Assembly (NCBI RefSeq): GCF_002261215.1
Contig: NZ_NEVS01000004.1
Coordinates: 1,488,001 to 1,552,000 of the forward strand
Direction of reading: 5' to 3'
Length of the DNA: 64,000 nucleotides
DNA from: Bordetella genomosp. 11
GTDB lineage: Bacteria; Pseudomonadota; Gammaproteobacteria; Burkholderiales; Burkholderiaceae_B
A program made the position numbers and the translations under genes. The notes beneath the pieces are model-generated. The model was given only the letters and a program-made list of their open reading frames with translations. It did not search any database and was not told where the DNA came from. Below, in pieces: positions 23,278 through 31,155 of this stretch. Numbering within the stretch: position 1 is the stretch's first letter; every line of letters begins with the position of its first letter.

Positions 23278-24339
23278 ATGCCCCTGCACCGGTTACTTGC
23301 CAGGCTGGCCGCCGGCCTGTTCATCGTTACCGCATTTTCCGCCGCCGCCGCGACCGGCACCGGATCGACATCCCATCGAGCGCCGCTGGTCCTCGCCGAC
23401 GAGGGCAGTTTCTTCGTCGGCGGCCGCGAGGTGGCATCCGACACGCTATCGCTGACGCCCAAATACGATCCGCACGGTACGGTCACCGTCGATCAGATGT
23501 ACGTGCAATACCAGATCCCCGAGCACGCGCGGCGCTACGGCATCACGCTGATTCATGGCTGCTGCCTGACCGGCAAGACCTGGGAAACCACGCCCGACGG
23601 CAGAATGGGCTGGAGCCAGTATTTCGTGCGCAAGGGCTATTCGACCTACGTCATCGACCAGGCGGGACGCGGCCGTTCCGCAACCGATATCTCGGCCATC
23701 AATGCCGTTCATCTCGGCAAGGCGGCGCCCGACTCGTTGCCCGCCGTCTTCGCCGCCGGCCACGAGGCGGCCTGGAGCATATTCCGTTTCGGGCCGAAGT
23801 ATCCGGAGGCGTACAAGGACTCGCAGTTTCCGGTGCAGGCGCAGGCCATGCTGTGGCAGCAGATGGTCCCCGATTGGCTGGCCGCCTTGCCCACGCCCAA
23901 TCCGACCGTGCCTGATTTGTCGAAACTCGCGATCAAGCTCAAGGGCACCGTGCTGATGAGCCACTCGCAATCGGGCATCTATCCGTTCCAGACCGCCGCG
24001 CTGGACAAGCAGGGCGTCGCGGGTATCGTCGCCGTGGAGCCCGGCGAATGCCCTAAGGTGTCGGAAGCCGCACCGCTGGTCGGAATTCCCATCCTGGTCG
24101 TCTTCGGCGACCACATCCAGGAGTCGAGCCGCTGGGCGCCGCGCTTCAAGGCCTGCCAGGACTTCATTACGGCCTTCAAGGCGGCCGGCGGCAACGGTGA
24201 CTTCCTGAGCCTGCCGGCGATCGGCATCCACGGCAATTCGCACATGATGATGCAGGACAAGAACAACCTGCAGATCGCCGACCTGATCCTGGCGTGGATA
24301 GACCGCAACGTCGAGCCCAAGGCGCCACGCCCGCATTAA
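23278..24339 (+). CDS. Exported alpha/beta hydrolase
   Basis: 353-aa secreted hydrolase. The signal peptide covers about 1-25 (LAAGLFIVTAFSAAAA). The oxyanion-hole region is HGCCLTGKTW (93-102), the nucleophile motif SHSQSG with Ser230, the acid probably in VVFGDHIQ, and the base in the late block GIHGNSHMMM. Ser in S-x-S-x-G context, not the common G-x-S-x-G. GGAG lies about 9 bases before the ATG. Follows the HxlR-controlled SDR in the same direction with a 222-bp gap that contains a GC hairpin, so co-transcription is uncertain. Confidence 0.8.
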   Translation: MPLHRLLARLAAGLFIVTAFSAAAATGTGSTSHRAPLVLADEGSFFVGGREVASDTLSLTPKYDPHGTVTVDQMYVQYQIPEHARRYGITLIHGCCLTGKTWETTPDGRMGWSQYFVRKGYSTYVIDQAGRGRSATDISAINAVHLGKAAPDSLPAVFAAGHEAAWSIFRFGPKYPEAYKDSQFPVQAQAMLWQQMVPDWLAALPTPNPTVPDLSKLAIKLKGTVLMSHSQSGIYPFQTAALDKQGVAGIVAVEPGECPKVSEAAPLVGIPILVVFGDHIQESSRWAPRFKACQDFITAFKAAGGNGDFLSLPAIGIHGNSHMMMQDKNNLQIADLILAWIDRNVEPKAPRPH

Positions 24340-24380
24340 GCCCGCTTCGATCCGCCAACCTTGCGAGCACGGAGACTGCA

Positions 24381-25253
24381 ATGAAGATATCGATAGCGGC
24401 ATTGGCGCTCGCGGCTGCGTGCGCCTGCGTGAATATCCCGATAGCCCGCGCGGCGGACGCGGACGCCGCCCGCCATCATGTGATGGTCCAGGCGGCTCCG
24501 GATGTGCGGATCGATGTGATCGTGGAGGGGCAGGGCAGGCCGCTGGTGCTGCTGCCGTCACGGGGCCGCGGCGCGGAAGACTTCGACGACATTGCCGGCC
24601 GCCTCGCCAAGGACGGCTATCGCGTGCTGCGTCCGCAGCCGCGCGGGATCGGCGCGAGCACGGGACCGATGAATGGCATTACGCTGCACGACCTGGGCAA
24701 CGATATCGCGGCCGTCATCCGCGACCAGGCCGGACAACCGGCGGTCGTCGTCGGGCACGCCTTCGGCAACTGGGTGGCGCGCACCACGAGCGTCGACCAT
24801 CCCGAACTGGTCCGCGGCGTCGTCATCGTGGCCGCCGCGGCGAAGAAGTATCCGCCGGGCTTGAGCGAACACGTGGACCGCAGCGCGGACCTGTCGCTGC
24901 CCGACACGGAACGCCTGAAGTCGCTGCGTTTCGCCTTTTTCGCCCCAGGACACGACGCCAGCGTCTGGCTGCGCGGCTGGTATCCGGAAGCCAACGAAAG
25001 CCAGCGCCTGGCGGGCAAGGCGACCCCGCAGTCGGACTGGTGGTCAGGCGGCAAGGTACCCATGCTGGACCTCCAGGCAGGCGACGATCCGTTCAAGCCG
25101 GCCGCCACGCGCAACGAGGTAAAGGACGAGTTCGGCGAGCGCGTGACCATGGTGGTCATACCCGGAGCCGGCCATGCGCTGGTACCGGAGGCGCCCCAGG
25201 CGGTGGTCGACGCGATCGTGAAATGGGAACGATCGCTGCCGAGAGGCGGGTGA
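24381..25253 (+). CDS. Exported alpha/beta-hydrolase-fold protein with Ala at nucleophile position
   Basis: 290-aa secreted protein with signal peptide 1-24. The fold is recognisable: LVLLPSRGRGAEDFDDI, LRPQPRGIGAST, then the elbow VVVGHAFGNWVAR (123-135) and GAGHALVPEAP for the base. At the nucleophile elbow the codon is GCC, giving Ala127 where Ser/Cys/Asp is expected. Either it is non-hydrolytic (cofactor-free lyase, binding protein) or another residue acts. Shine-Dalgarno CGGAGACTG precedes the ATG. Follows the other hydrolase by 41 bases, probably one operon. Confidence 0.8.
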   Translation: MKISIAALALAAACACVNIPIARAADADAARHHVMVQAAPDVRIDVIVEGQGRPLVLLPSRGRGAEDFDDIAGRLAKDGYRVLRPQPRGIGASTGPMNGITLHDLGNDIAAVIRDQAGQPAVVVGHAFGNWVARTTSVDHPELVRGVVIVAAAAKKYPPGLSEHVDRSADLSLPDTERLKSLRFAFFAPGHDASVWLRGWYPEANESQRLAGKATPQSDWWSGGKVPMLDLQAGDDPFKPAATRNEVKDEFGERVTMVVIPGAGHALVPEAPQAVVDAIVKWERSLPRGG

Positions 25254-25282
25254 GCCGGCTTGGGTTGACTGTCCGCCGTCCG

Positions 25283-25510
25283 TCATCGGTCGCCGACCAG
25301 CAGCGATACCGTGCGGCGCGCGAGGGGGGCGACACCCAGCACCACGGGAAAGGCGATCAGCCAGGCGGTCAGCCACGCGCCGATCCACAAAGCGGTGAAG
25401 CTCTCGGCGAAGCCGGCGGCCCGGTAGGTCGAAATGCCGGACACGAGCAACGACATCAGGCCCGAAAGAATCAGGGCGAACAGGGCGGGGGCAAATTTCT
25501 TGGGAAGCAT
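25283..25510 (-). CDS. DUF2798 small membrane protein
   Basis: 75-aa protein with two transmembrane helices, about 8-30 (APALFALILSGLMSLLVSGI) and 42-64 (LWIGAWLTAWLIAFPVVLGV), which is the whole of DUF2798. Function unknown. Third gene of the minus-strand operon led by the DUF2938 gene, 37 bases after the flavodoxin-family gene; AGGAGAG precedes its ATG. Probably controlled by the MerR regulator through the promoter at 26.7 kb. Confidence 0.78.
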   Translation of the reverse strand: MLPKKFAPALFALILSGLMSLLVSGISTYRAAGFAESFTALWIGAWLTAWLIAFPVVLGVAPLARRTVSLLVGDR

Positions 25511-25547
25511 GGGGGCTCTCCTGCGTGGGCTCTTCGCCGTGGGCGCG

Positions 25548-26117
25548 TCAGGCGATGGCCATCGTGCGGCTCAGGCTGACGGCGAAGTGGCGGCCGAACA
25601 TCCTGGCGGTCTTGATGTCGCCGGATACGAAAGCATCCGCAGGCGCCGCGTGTCCGGCCTGAGCCATCAGCCCCGACCATGAGCCGAGCCGATTCGCCGC
25701 TTCGTCGTACGGTACGCCGCTGTGCTGTTCGGGCAGGATGGGATTGCCGACCCAGAGCATTCCGTGCTGCATGCTGAAGACGAACATGGACAGCAGGGTC
25801 GATTGCTTGTCCCCGGAAGGCAGCGATGAAACGGTAAAGCCCGCCGCGAGCCTGCCTTTGAGCTGCTGGGTGCGCCAGAGGCGCCCGGTGGCGTCCATAA
25901 ATACCTTGAACGGCCCCGAGACGCCACCCATGTACGTCGGCGAGCCGAAGATGAAGCCGTCGTACTCGACCAGCCTGTCCGGCGTAAGGGCGATGTCCTC
26001 CGCCTTGACCAGGTGCGGCACGATGCCGTCGATGTCGGACGCGCCGGCGTGCACATGGTGGGCGATGTGCTCGGTATGACCGTGGGCACTGTGATAAATG
26101 ATGGCGATGTTGCTCAT
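25548..26117 (-). CDS. Flavodoxin/NADPH-dependent FMN reductase family protein
   Basis: 189-aa flavodoxin-fold protein of the WrbA-like type. The FMN phosphate loop is IIYHSAHGHTEHIA (about 5-18), and the second FMN loop is FGSPTYMGGVSGPFK (about 56-70). It likely transfers electrons from NAD(P)H to quinones or another acceptor. The start is the MSNIAII methionine; 19 further upstream in-frame residues are not conserved. Sits between DUF2938 and DUF2798 genes under a MerR-type promoter, which suggests a response to redox-active or electrophilic compounds. Confidence 0.82.
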   Translation of the reverse strand: MSNIAIIYHSAHGHTEHIAHHVHAGASDIDGIVPHLVKAEDIALTPDRLVEYDGFIFGSPTYMGGVSGPFKVFMDATGRLWRTQQLKGRLAAGFTVSSLPSGDKQSTLLSMFVFSMQHGMLWVGNPILPEQHSGVPYDEAANRLGSWSGLMAQAGHAAPADAFVSGDIKTARMFGRHFAVSLSRTMAIA

Positions 26118-26174
26118 GTGAGATGCTCCGATAGCAGTGAGGGTATTGCGGGGAATGCGGCCTTCGTCGCGCAT

Positions 26175-26669
26175 TCAGGCGGCAGCCGGCGCAAAGACGA
26201 TCGCCGCCGCGTACATGCCGATGCCGAAGACCGTATGGTTGGCCAGGTTGCGCAGGCAGTTCTTCAGCGGTGTCGCGGTCTTCAGGGCCAGGACACCCGC
26301 GCCCATCGCGGGCTGCATCAGGAACCACGGGACCACCACGCTGAACATTCCGAAGACCAGCGGCGGCAGGAGCGTCGGCTCCCGCAGCCACGTTTGGCCC
26401 TGAAGCAGAACCAGTAACGCCGCGTAGACGATGCCGACGACGTAGTGCGTGAGCCAGCCCAGGCCGAGCTCAGCCCGGACAGGCGCTGCCTTGGCAATGG
26501 CGATATGCGTGAACTGGCCGTGCGCCAGGTGCCCGATCCAGCGGCCGACCATGGCGAAGCTCGCGATAGATACCCCCAGGCGCGCCAGAAGCCACAGCCA
26601 GGCGTCCATGATGGCCGTGGCGCCGATCCCGATAAGGGCGATGTGTCCCAGGAGCTTTAAGGGAAGCAT
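26175..26669 (-). CDS. DUF2938 membrane protein
   Basis: 164-aa membrane protein with about four helices (LGHIALIGIGATAIMDAWLW; YVVGIVYAALLVLL; LPPLVFGMFSVVVPWFLM; HTVFGIGMYAAAIVFA), typical of DUF2938, function unknown. I place the start at ATG 26669 because GGAG sits 7 bases upstream and because the MerR-type promoter predicts a transcript start near 26705, which would leave the alternative ATG at 26705 without a leader. First gene of the MerR-controlled operon. Confidence 0.78.
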   Translation of the reverse strand: MLPLKLLGHIALIGIGATAIMDAWLWLLARLGVSIASFAMVGRWIGHLAHGQFTHIAIAKAAPVRAELGLGWLTHYVVGIVYAALLVLLQGQTWLREPTLLPPLVFGMFSVVVPWFLMQPAMGAGVLALKTATPLKNCLRNLANHTVFGIGMYAAAIVFAPAAA

Positions 26670-26711
26670 TGCGATCTCCGTGAAAGATTGACTTTCCGAT
26701 GTCATGAAGGC

Positions 26712-26742
26712 ATCTTAGAAGTTGAAGTCAACTTCAAGTCAA
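26712..26742 (-). promoter_or_regulatory. MerR-type promoter with 19-bp spacer and central dyad
   Basis: Reading the minus strand: -35 TTGACT (26742-26737), a 19-base spacer, -10 TAAGAT (26717-26712). The spacer contains a perfect dyad TTGAAGT-TG-ACTTCAA (26737-26722). A long 19-bp spacer with an operator inside it is the hallmark of promoters that MerR proteins untwist. It drives the DUF2938/flavodoxin/DUF2798 operon and ends 10 bases before the divergent merR gene, so merR may be repressed by the same site. Confidence 0.88.
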
Positions 26743-26752
26743 GGGGGGTGCG

Positions 26753-27181
26753 ATGGATATTTCGGAGGTCGCCAAAAGATCTGGCGTGGCAGCGTCGGCG
26801 CTGCGGTACTACGAGCGCAAGGGCCTGATCCATGCACTGGGGGAGAAGGGCGGCCGGCGCAAATTTTCACCGGCGGTACTGGATCAGTTGGCGCTGATCG
26901 CCCTCGGGCAGGCTGCCGGGTTTTCGCTGGACGAAATCCGCACGATGTTCACGCCAGGAGGAGAACCGAATATCGATCGCGCCATGCTTGCCGCCAAGGC
27001 CGACGAACTGGAGCGCATGGTCAAGCAGTTGAAGGCGATGATCGAGGGCCTGCGGCATGCCGCGGTGTGCCCCGCGCCAAGCCACGCGGCATGCCCGTCG
27101 TTTCAGCGCCTGCTGAAGGCCGCCTCGGCGGGTGCACTGGAAAACCGCCAACGTCGGCTCGCGCCTCGTAAAGGCGCATGA
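26753..27181 (+). CDS. MerR family transcriptional regulator
   Basis: 142-aa MerR protein. Winged helix MDISEVAKRSGVAASALRYYERKGLI (positions 1-26, quoted only in part elsewhere), then GRRKFSPAVLDQLALI, and a dimerising coiled coil about 80-115. Cysteines are C-x7-C near residue 104-112 (CPAPSHAAC), not the C-x2-C-x-C-x5-C cluster of SoxR, nor the metal sites of CueR/MerR, so the signal is unknown. The ATG follows a G-rich Shine-Dalgarno. Divergent from its likely target operon. Ends in a short gap convergent with a GntR gene. Confidence 0.88.
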   Translation: MDISEVAKRSGVAASALRYYERKGLIHALGEKGGRRKFSPAVLDQLALIALGQAAGFSLDEIRTMFTPGGEPNIDRAMLAAKADELERMVKQLKAMIEGLRHAAVCPAPSHAACPSFQRLLKAASAGALENRQRRLAPRKGA

Positions 27182-27224
27182 ATACAGGCATCGCGCCGCG
27201 CGCGGGGCGGCGCACCGCCTGGCA

Positions 27225-27911
27225 TCACCGCAGGTTGTAGGCCTTCTTGCTATACAGGTGCTCGCGCATCAGTTGTTCCGCGCGCTCGCCGTCGCGGACC
27301 AGCAGCGCCTGCACGATGGCTTCGTGGTCGGCCACGCCGGCGGCCCATTCGTCGGGGTCCAGGTTGGATTTGTAGCGCAGGGCCTGGACCTGCAGGTTCA
27401 GGCGATCGTAGCTGGCGACCAGTGCCGGGTTATGGGCGGCGCGGCTGATGGCGATGTGGGTCCCCATGCTGGCTTCGAAGTAGGTGGCGATGTCCCGCGC
27501 CTCGTAGCCCTGCAGCATGCGCCGGTGCAGTTGGCCGATGTGCGCCAACTCGGCATCGGTGGCGCGCTGCGCGGCCTGCCGCACGGCCAATCCTTCCAGC
27601 ACGCTCAGCACGTCGAAGGTGTTCTCGATGTCCTCGCGCGATAACTCGATCACCATCGCGCCGCGCTTGGGCTGGATGCTGAGCAGGCCATCCGACGCCA
27701 GGATGCGGTAGGCCTCGCGCAACGGCGTGCGCGACACCTTCAGCAGATCGCACAGGTCCCGCTCGTTCAGCCACGTGCCGGGCCGCAAGGTCCCATTGAC
27801 GATCAGTTGCCGGAGGCGGTCCGCCACGACAGCGGGCAGGGTGGGGTGGTGGATCGCCAGTCCCTCGGATGGCATGGCCGGGTCAGCCAGGACGGAATCA
27901 GGGTTTGCCAT
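27225..27911 (-). CDS. GntR family regulator, FCD subfamily
   Basis: 228-aa regulator: winged helix about 20-90 with LIVNGTLRPGTWLNERDLC and VSRTPLREAYRILASDG, then an all-helical FCD effector domain (95-220). FCD domains often bind carboxylic acids with a metal. The start is placed at MANPD; an in-frame ATG at 27959 would overlap the palindromic operator. Divergent from a Bug/crotonase/CaiB operon, which it most likely represses. No Shine-Dalgarno of note. Confidence 0.89.
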   Translation of the reverse strand: MANPDSVLADPAMPSEGLAIHHPTLPAVVADRLRQLIVNGTLRPGTWLNERDLCDLLKVSRTPLREAYRILASDGLLSIQPKRGAMVIELSREDIENTFDVLSVLEGLAVRQAAQRATDAELAHIGQLHRRMLQGYEARDIATYFEASMGTHIAISRAAHNPALVASYDRLNLQVQALRYKSNLDPDEWAAGVADHEAIVQALLVRDGERAEQLMREHLYSKKAYNLR

Positions 27912-27948
27912 AGGTGTGAAGCGCCAGGTTTGACGGTAGGCTGGTGTC

Positions 27949-27958
27949 TGGTATACCA
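27949..27958. promoter_or_regulatory. GntR-type operator TGGTATACCA
   Basis: A perfect 10-bp palindrome TGGTATACCA, 38 bases upstream of the GntR start and 85 upstream of the divergent Bug gene. FCD-type GntR proteins commonly bind T-G-G/T-T-A-T-A-C palindromes, so this is the best candidate operator for the pair. Confidence 0.65.
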
Positions 27959-28042
27959 AATATCAAATTCCAGAAAAATACCAGGTCAGCCCGAATCATA
28001 GACCAAGCCGTTACGGGCGGCGCCATGCCAAAGGAGACTCTC

Positions 28043-29029
28043 ATGTGGAAAAAAGCGCTTGCCGCGCTCGGTAGCACATTGACGTTGATACAGGCATTCC
28101 CTGCCGCGGCGGAATACCCGGACAAGCCGATACACCTGTACGTGGGCTTCGTGCCAGGAGGCGGCACCGACGTATCGGCCCGCATCGTGGCCCAGCGTCT
28201 GTCCGCCATCCTGAACCAGCAGATCATCATCGAAAACAAGCCCGGCGCGTCCGGCCTGATCGCCGCGGATATGGTGGCCAAGGCGCCGCCGGACGGCTAC
28301 ACGCTGCTGCTGGCCAACATGCAATCCACGGTGGCAGCCCCCTATGTCCTGCCCACATCGTTCGACCCCATCAAGGACTTCACCCCGGTCCGCTATATCG
28401 GCTCGGTGCCCAACGTCCTGGCAATCAATCCGACCAAGCACGACTTCAAGACGGTGCAGGATCTGGTGAAGGCGGCGCGAGCGAAGCCGGGCAGCCTGAC
28501 CTACGCGTCTTCCGGCATGGGCAGCCCTCAGCATCTGACCGCCGCGCGCTTCTCGCAGATCGAAAAAGTGGAGATGATCCACGTGCCCTACAAAGGCAGC
28601 GGCCAGGCGGTCGCCGACCTGCTGGGCGGGCAGGTCGACCTGAACTTCGACACGCTGCCGGGCGTTATCGGGCAGGTGCAGGCAGGCAAACTGCGGCCTC
28701 TGGCCGTGACCGGCTCGCAGCGCAGTCCGCGCCTGCCCGACGTGCCCACGCTGGCGGAAGCGGGCGTCAAGGGCGTGGATGTGGTGCAGTGGTATGCCGT
28801 GCTCGCGCCGGGCAATCTGCCCAAACCCGTGCTCGACCGGCTGGACCAGGCCCTGGCCCAGACGCTGAAGGATCCGTCCGTGCGGGCAAAGCTGAACGAC
28901 CAGGGCATGGACGTGGGCGGTGGCCCGGATACGCCGGCGGCCTTCCGCGCCTACGTGGACAGCGAATGGGCCAAGTATGGCCGGCTGACCAGCAGCCTGG
29001 GCTTGACCAAGGCCCAGGCCAAACAATGA
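28043..29029 (+). CDS. Bug-family periplasmic substrate-binding receptor
   Basis: 328-aa TctC-like receptor: signal peptide about 1-22 (LIQAFPAAAEYP), DKPIHLYVGFVPGGGTDVS, ENKPGASGL, PDGYTLLLAN, and IHVPYKGSGQAV. The start is chosen for AAGGAGA at 7 bases; in-frame upstream methionines would place a charged stretch before the signal. First gene of an operon with a crotonase and a CaiB CoA-transferase, controlled by the divergent GntR. Ligand probably a carboxylic acid that is turned into a CoA ester. Confidence 0.92.
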   Translation: MWKKALAALGSTLTLIQAFPAAAEYPDKPIHLYVGFVPGGGTDVSARIVAQRLSAILNQQIIIENKPGASGLIAADMVAKAPPDGYTLLLANMQSTVAAPYVLPTSFDPIKDFTPVRYIGSVPNVLAINPTKHDFKTVQDLVKAARAKPGSLTYASSGMGSPQHLTAARFSQIEKVEMIHVPYKGSGQAVADLLGGQVDLNFDTLPGVIGQVQAGKLRPLAVTGSQRSPRLPDVPTLAEAGVKGVDVVQWYAVLAPGNLPKPVLDRLDQALAQTLKDPSVRAKLNDQGMDVGGGPDTPAAFRAYVDSEWAKYGRLTSSLGLTKAQAKQ

Positions 29030-29054
29030 ACCGGTTCGAAACAGGAAGCGCATC

Positions 29055-29855
29055 ATGACCGAATCCGCGGCATCGGCCGAATCCCCCATCCTGATCCAGC
29101 GCGACGGTGGGATCGTCACCGTAACGCTTAACCGCCCCGCCAAACTGAACGCCTTGACGGTCGACGCATGGCGCCTGCTGGGGGACACCTTCCAGGCCCT
29201 GTCCGCCGACGACGAGGTGCGCTGCGTGATACTGCGCGGCGCCGGCGAAAAGGCTTTCTCGCCCGGCAACGACATCTCGGAATTCGAGACTTCGCGCTCC
29301 AACAAGCAGCAGGCGCGCGAGTATGGCGCCATCATGCGGCGCACGATCGAATCCATCGGCGCATGCCGCCATCCCGTGGTCGCGCAGATCCACGGCATCT
29401 GCGTTGGGGGCGGCATGGAAATCGCCAGCCTGGCGAATGTGCGCATCTGCGGGGCCAGCTCGCGCTTCGGCGTACCGATCAAGAACCTCGGGCTGGTGAT
29501 GTCGTATTCGGAATTGACGCCGCTGGTGCGACTGGTGGGTGCGGACGCGGCGCTCGCGATGCTGCTGGAGGGCACGATCTTCGATGCGCAGGAAGCGCTG
29601 CGCCTGGGCGTGGTGACGCGCGTGGTCGCCGACGACCAGGTCGCGGCCGAGGCATGGGCCACGGCCCAGCGCATCGCGGCGGGCGCGCCGCTGGTCGCCC
29701 GCTGGCACAAGCAGTTCGTGCGCAGGATCCTCCAGGGTGGCGAGCTGACGGACGCCGAGCGCGACGAAGCGTTCGATTGCTTCGATACCGAGGATTTCCG
29801 GACCGGCTATCGCGCCTTCCTGGCCAAGCAGCCGCCCCGGTTCAACGGCCGCTGA
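29055..29855 (+). CDS. Enoyl-CoA hydratase/isomerase (crotonase) family protein
   Basis: 266-aa crotonase: N-terminal VTVTLNRPAKLNALT, oxyanion region SPGNDISEFE, and HGICVGGGMEIASLANVR with the first catalytic-type Glu in GGGMEIA. The second position, usually Glu in a F-G-x-P-E motif, reads FGVPIKNLG here, so simple hydratase chemistry is doubtful; isomerase, decarboxylase or hydrolase activity is possible. AGGAAGCGC precedes the ATG. Lies between the Bug receptor and CaiB genes. Confidence 0.86.
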   Translation: MTESAASAESPILIQRDGGIVTVTLNRPAKLNALTVDAWRLLGDTFQALSADDEVRCVILRGAGEKAFSPGNDISEFETSRSNKQQAREYGAIMRRTIESIGACRHPVVAQIHGICVGGGMEIASLANVRICGASSRFGVPIKNLGLVMSYSELTPLVRLVGADAALAMLLEGTIFDAQEALRLGVVTRVVADDQVAAEAWATAQRIAAGAPLVARWHKQFVRRILQGGELTDAERDEAFDCFDTEDFRTGYRAFLAKQPPRFNGR

Positions 29856-29901
29856 GGCTCTCTATCCGGGACAGCGACCCGGGATCAAGGAAGGACCAAC
29901 G

Positions 29902-31137
29902 ATGGAAGAACGAAACACGTCGGCGCCCGGCAAGGGCGCGCTCGCCGGTATGCGCGTGATCGAGCTCTCGCAGATCATGGCCGGGCCCACGTGCGGCATG
30001 ATGCTGGCCGACCTGGGCGCGGATGTCATCAAGGTGGAGAAGCTGGAAGGCGGCGATGACGCGCGCCAGTACCGGGATCCCCAGGTCAACGGCGTATCGA
30101 TGCCGTTCCTGATGCTCAACCGCAACAAGCGCGCGATCGCGCTGGACCTGAAGCATCCCGAAGGCAAAGGCGTGCTGATGCGGCTGCTGCGCGACGCGGA
30201 TGTCATTACGGAAAACTTCCGCAAGGGCACCATGGAAAAGCTCGGCCTGGGCTACGAGGAACTGCGCAAGGAGAACCCGGGCCTGATCTATTGCAGCGTA
30301 TCCGGCTATGGCAGCACCGGGCCGTATGCGGACAAAGGCGGCTTCGACCTGATCGCGCAAGGATTCTCGGGCCTGATGAGCATCACCGGAGAGCCCGGCG
30401 GTCCGCCCTTGCGCACGGGCAACTCGGTGGCGGACATCAACGCGGGCCTGTTGGCGGCGTTCGGCATCCTGGCCGCGTATCAGCACAAGCTGCGCACGGG
30501 GCAGGGACAACGCGTGGAAACCTCCTTGCTGGAGGCCAGCCTGCAGCAGCTGTACTGGCATGCGGCCATCTACTTCGGTTCGGGCGTATCGCCCGGCCCC
30601 AGCGGATCCGCGCACGTGCTGACCGCGCCGTACCAGGCGTTTCCCACGGCCACGTCATGGATCATCATCGGCGGCGCCAACGAAAAGAACTGGACGCGCA
30701 TCGCCCAGACGCTGGGCCAACCGCAATGGCTGGACGATCCGCGGTTCCGGCTTAACAGCGACCGCATGGCGAACCGCGAGGAACTGACCCGGCTGATCTC
30801 GGCCATCCTGCTGCAGCGGCCGGCCGAGGAGTGGCTGGCCGAGCTGGACCGCGCCGGCGTGCCGGCCGGCCCGGTGCATTCGGTGGGCGAGGCGCTGTCC
30901 CACCCGCAAACGCTGGCGCGCGACATGGTCGTGGAACAGACCCATCCGCAGGCCGGCGCGATACGCACGGTCGGCATGCCGGTGAAGTTCTCGGCCACGC
31001 CGGCGCGCTACCATCGCGCGGCGCCGCGCCTGGGTGAAGACACGCGCGCCATCCTGGCCGAATTCGGCTATGACAGCGCGCGGATCCAGGCATTGGTGGA
31101 CGCGGGCGTGGTGCGGGAAGTCGCGCGCGCCGAGTGA
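29902..31137 (+). CDS. CaiB/BaiF family CoA-transferase
   Basis: 411-aa class III CoA-transferase: IMAGPTCGMMLADLGADVIKVE, LNRNKRAIALDLK, GYGSTGPYADKGGFDLIAQG with the catalytic Asp, and a C-terminal swapped domain. It would load CoA onto the acid delivered by the operon's Bug receptor; the crotonase then acts on the thioester. AAGGAAGG lies upstream of the ATG. A 19-base gap separates it from the convergent methyltransferase gene. Confidence 0.9.
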   Translation: MEERNTSAPGKGALAGMRVIELSQIMAGPTCGMMLADLGADVIKVEKLEGGDDARQYRDPQVNGVSMPFLMLNRNKRAIALDLKHPEGKGVLMRLLRDADVITENFRKGTMEKLGLGYEELRKENPGLIYCSVSGYGSTGPYADKGGFDLIAQGFSGLMSITGEPGGPPLRTGNSVADINAGLLAAFGILAAYQHKLRTGQGQRVETSLLEASLQQLYWHAAIYFGSGVSPGPSGSAHVLTAPYQAFPTATSWIIIGGANEKNWTRIAQTLGQPQWLDDPRFRLNSDRMANREELTRLISAILLQRPAEEWLAELDRAGVPAGPVHSVGEALSHPQTLARDMVVEQTHPQAGAIRTVGMPVKFSATPARYHRAAPRLGEDTRAILAEFGYDSARIQALVDAGVVREVARAE

Positions 31138-31155
31138 CGCGGCATTGCCGGTCGC

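Noticed and set aside
26753..27181. SoxR or metal-sensing MerR regulator
   Set aside because: No C-x2-C-x-C-x5-C cluster and no metal-binding cysteine pair at the usual place; kept as MerR family only.
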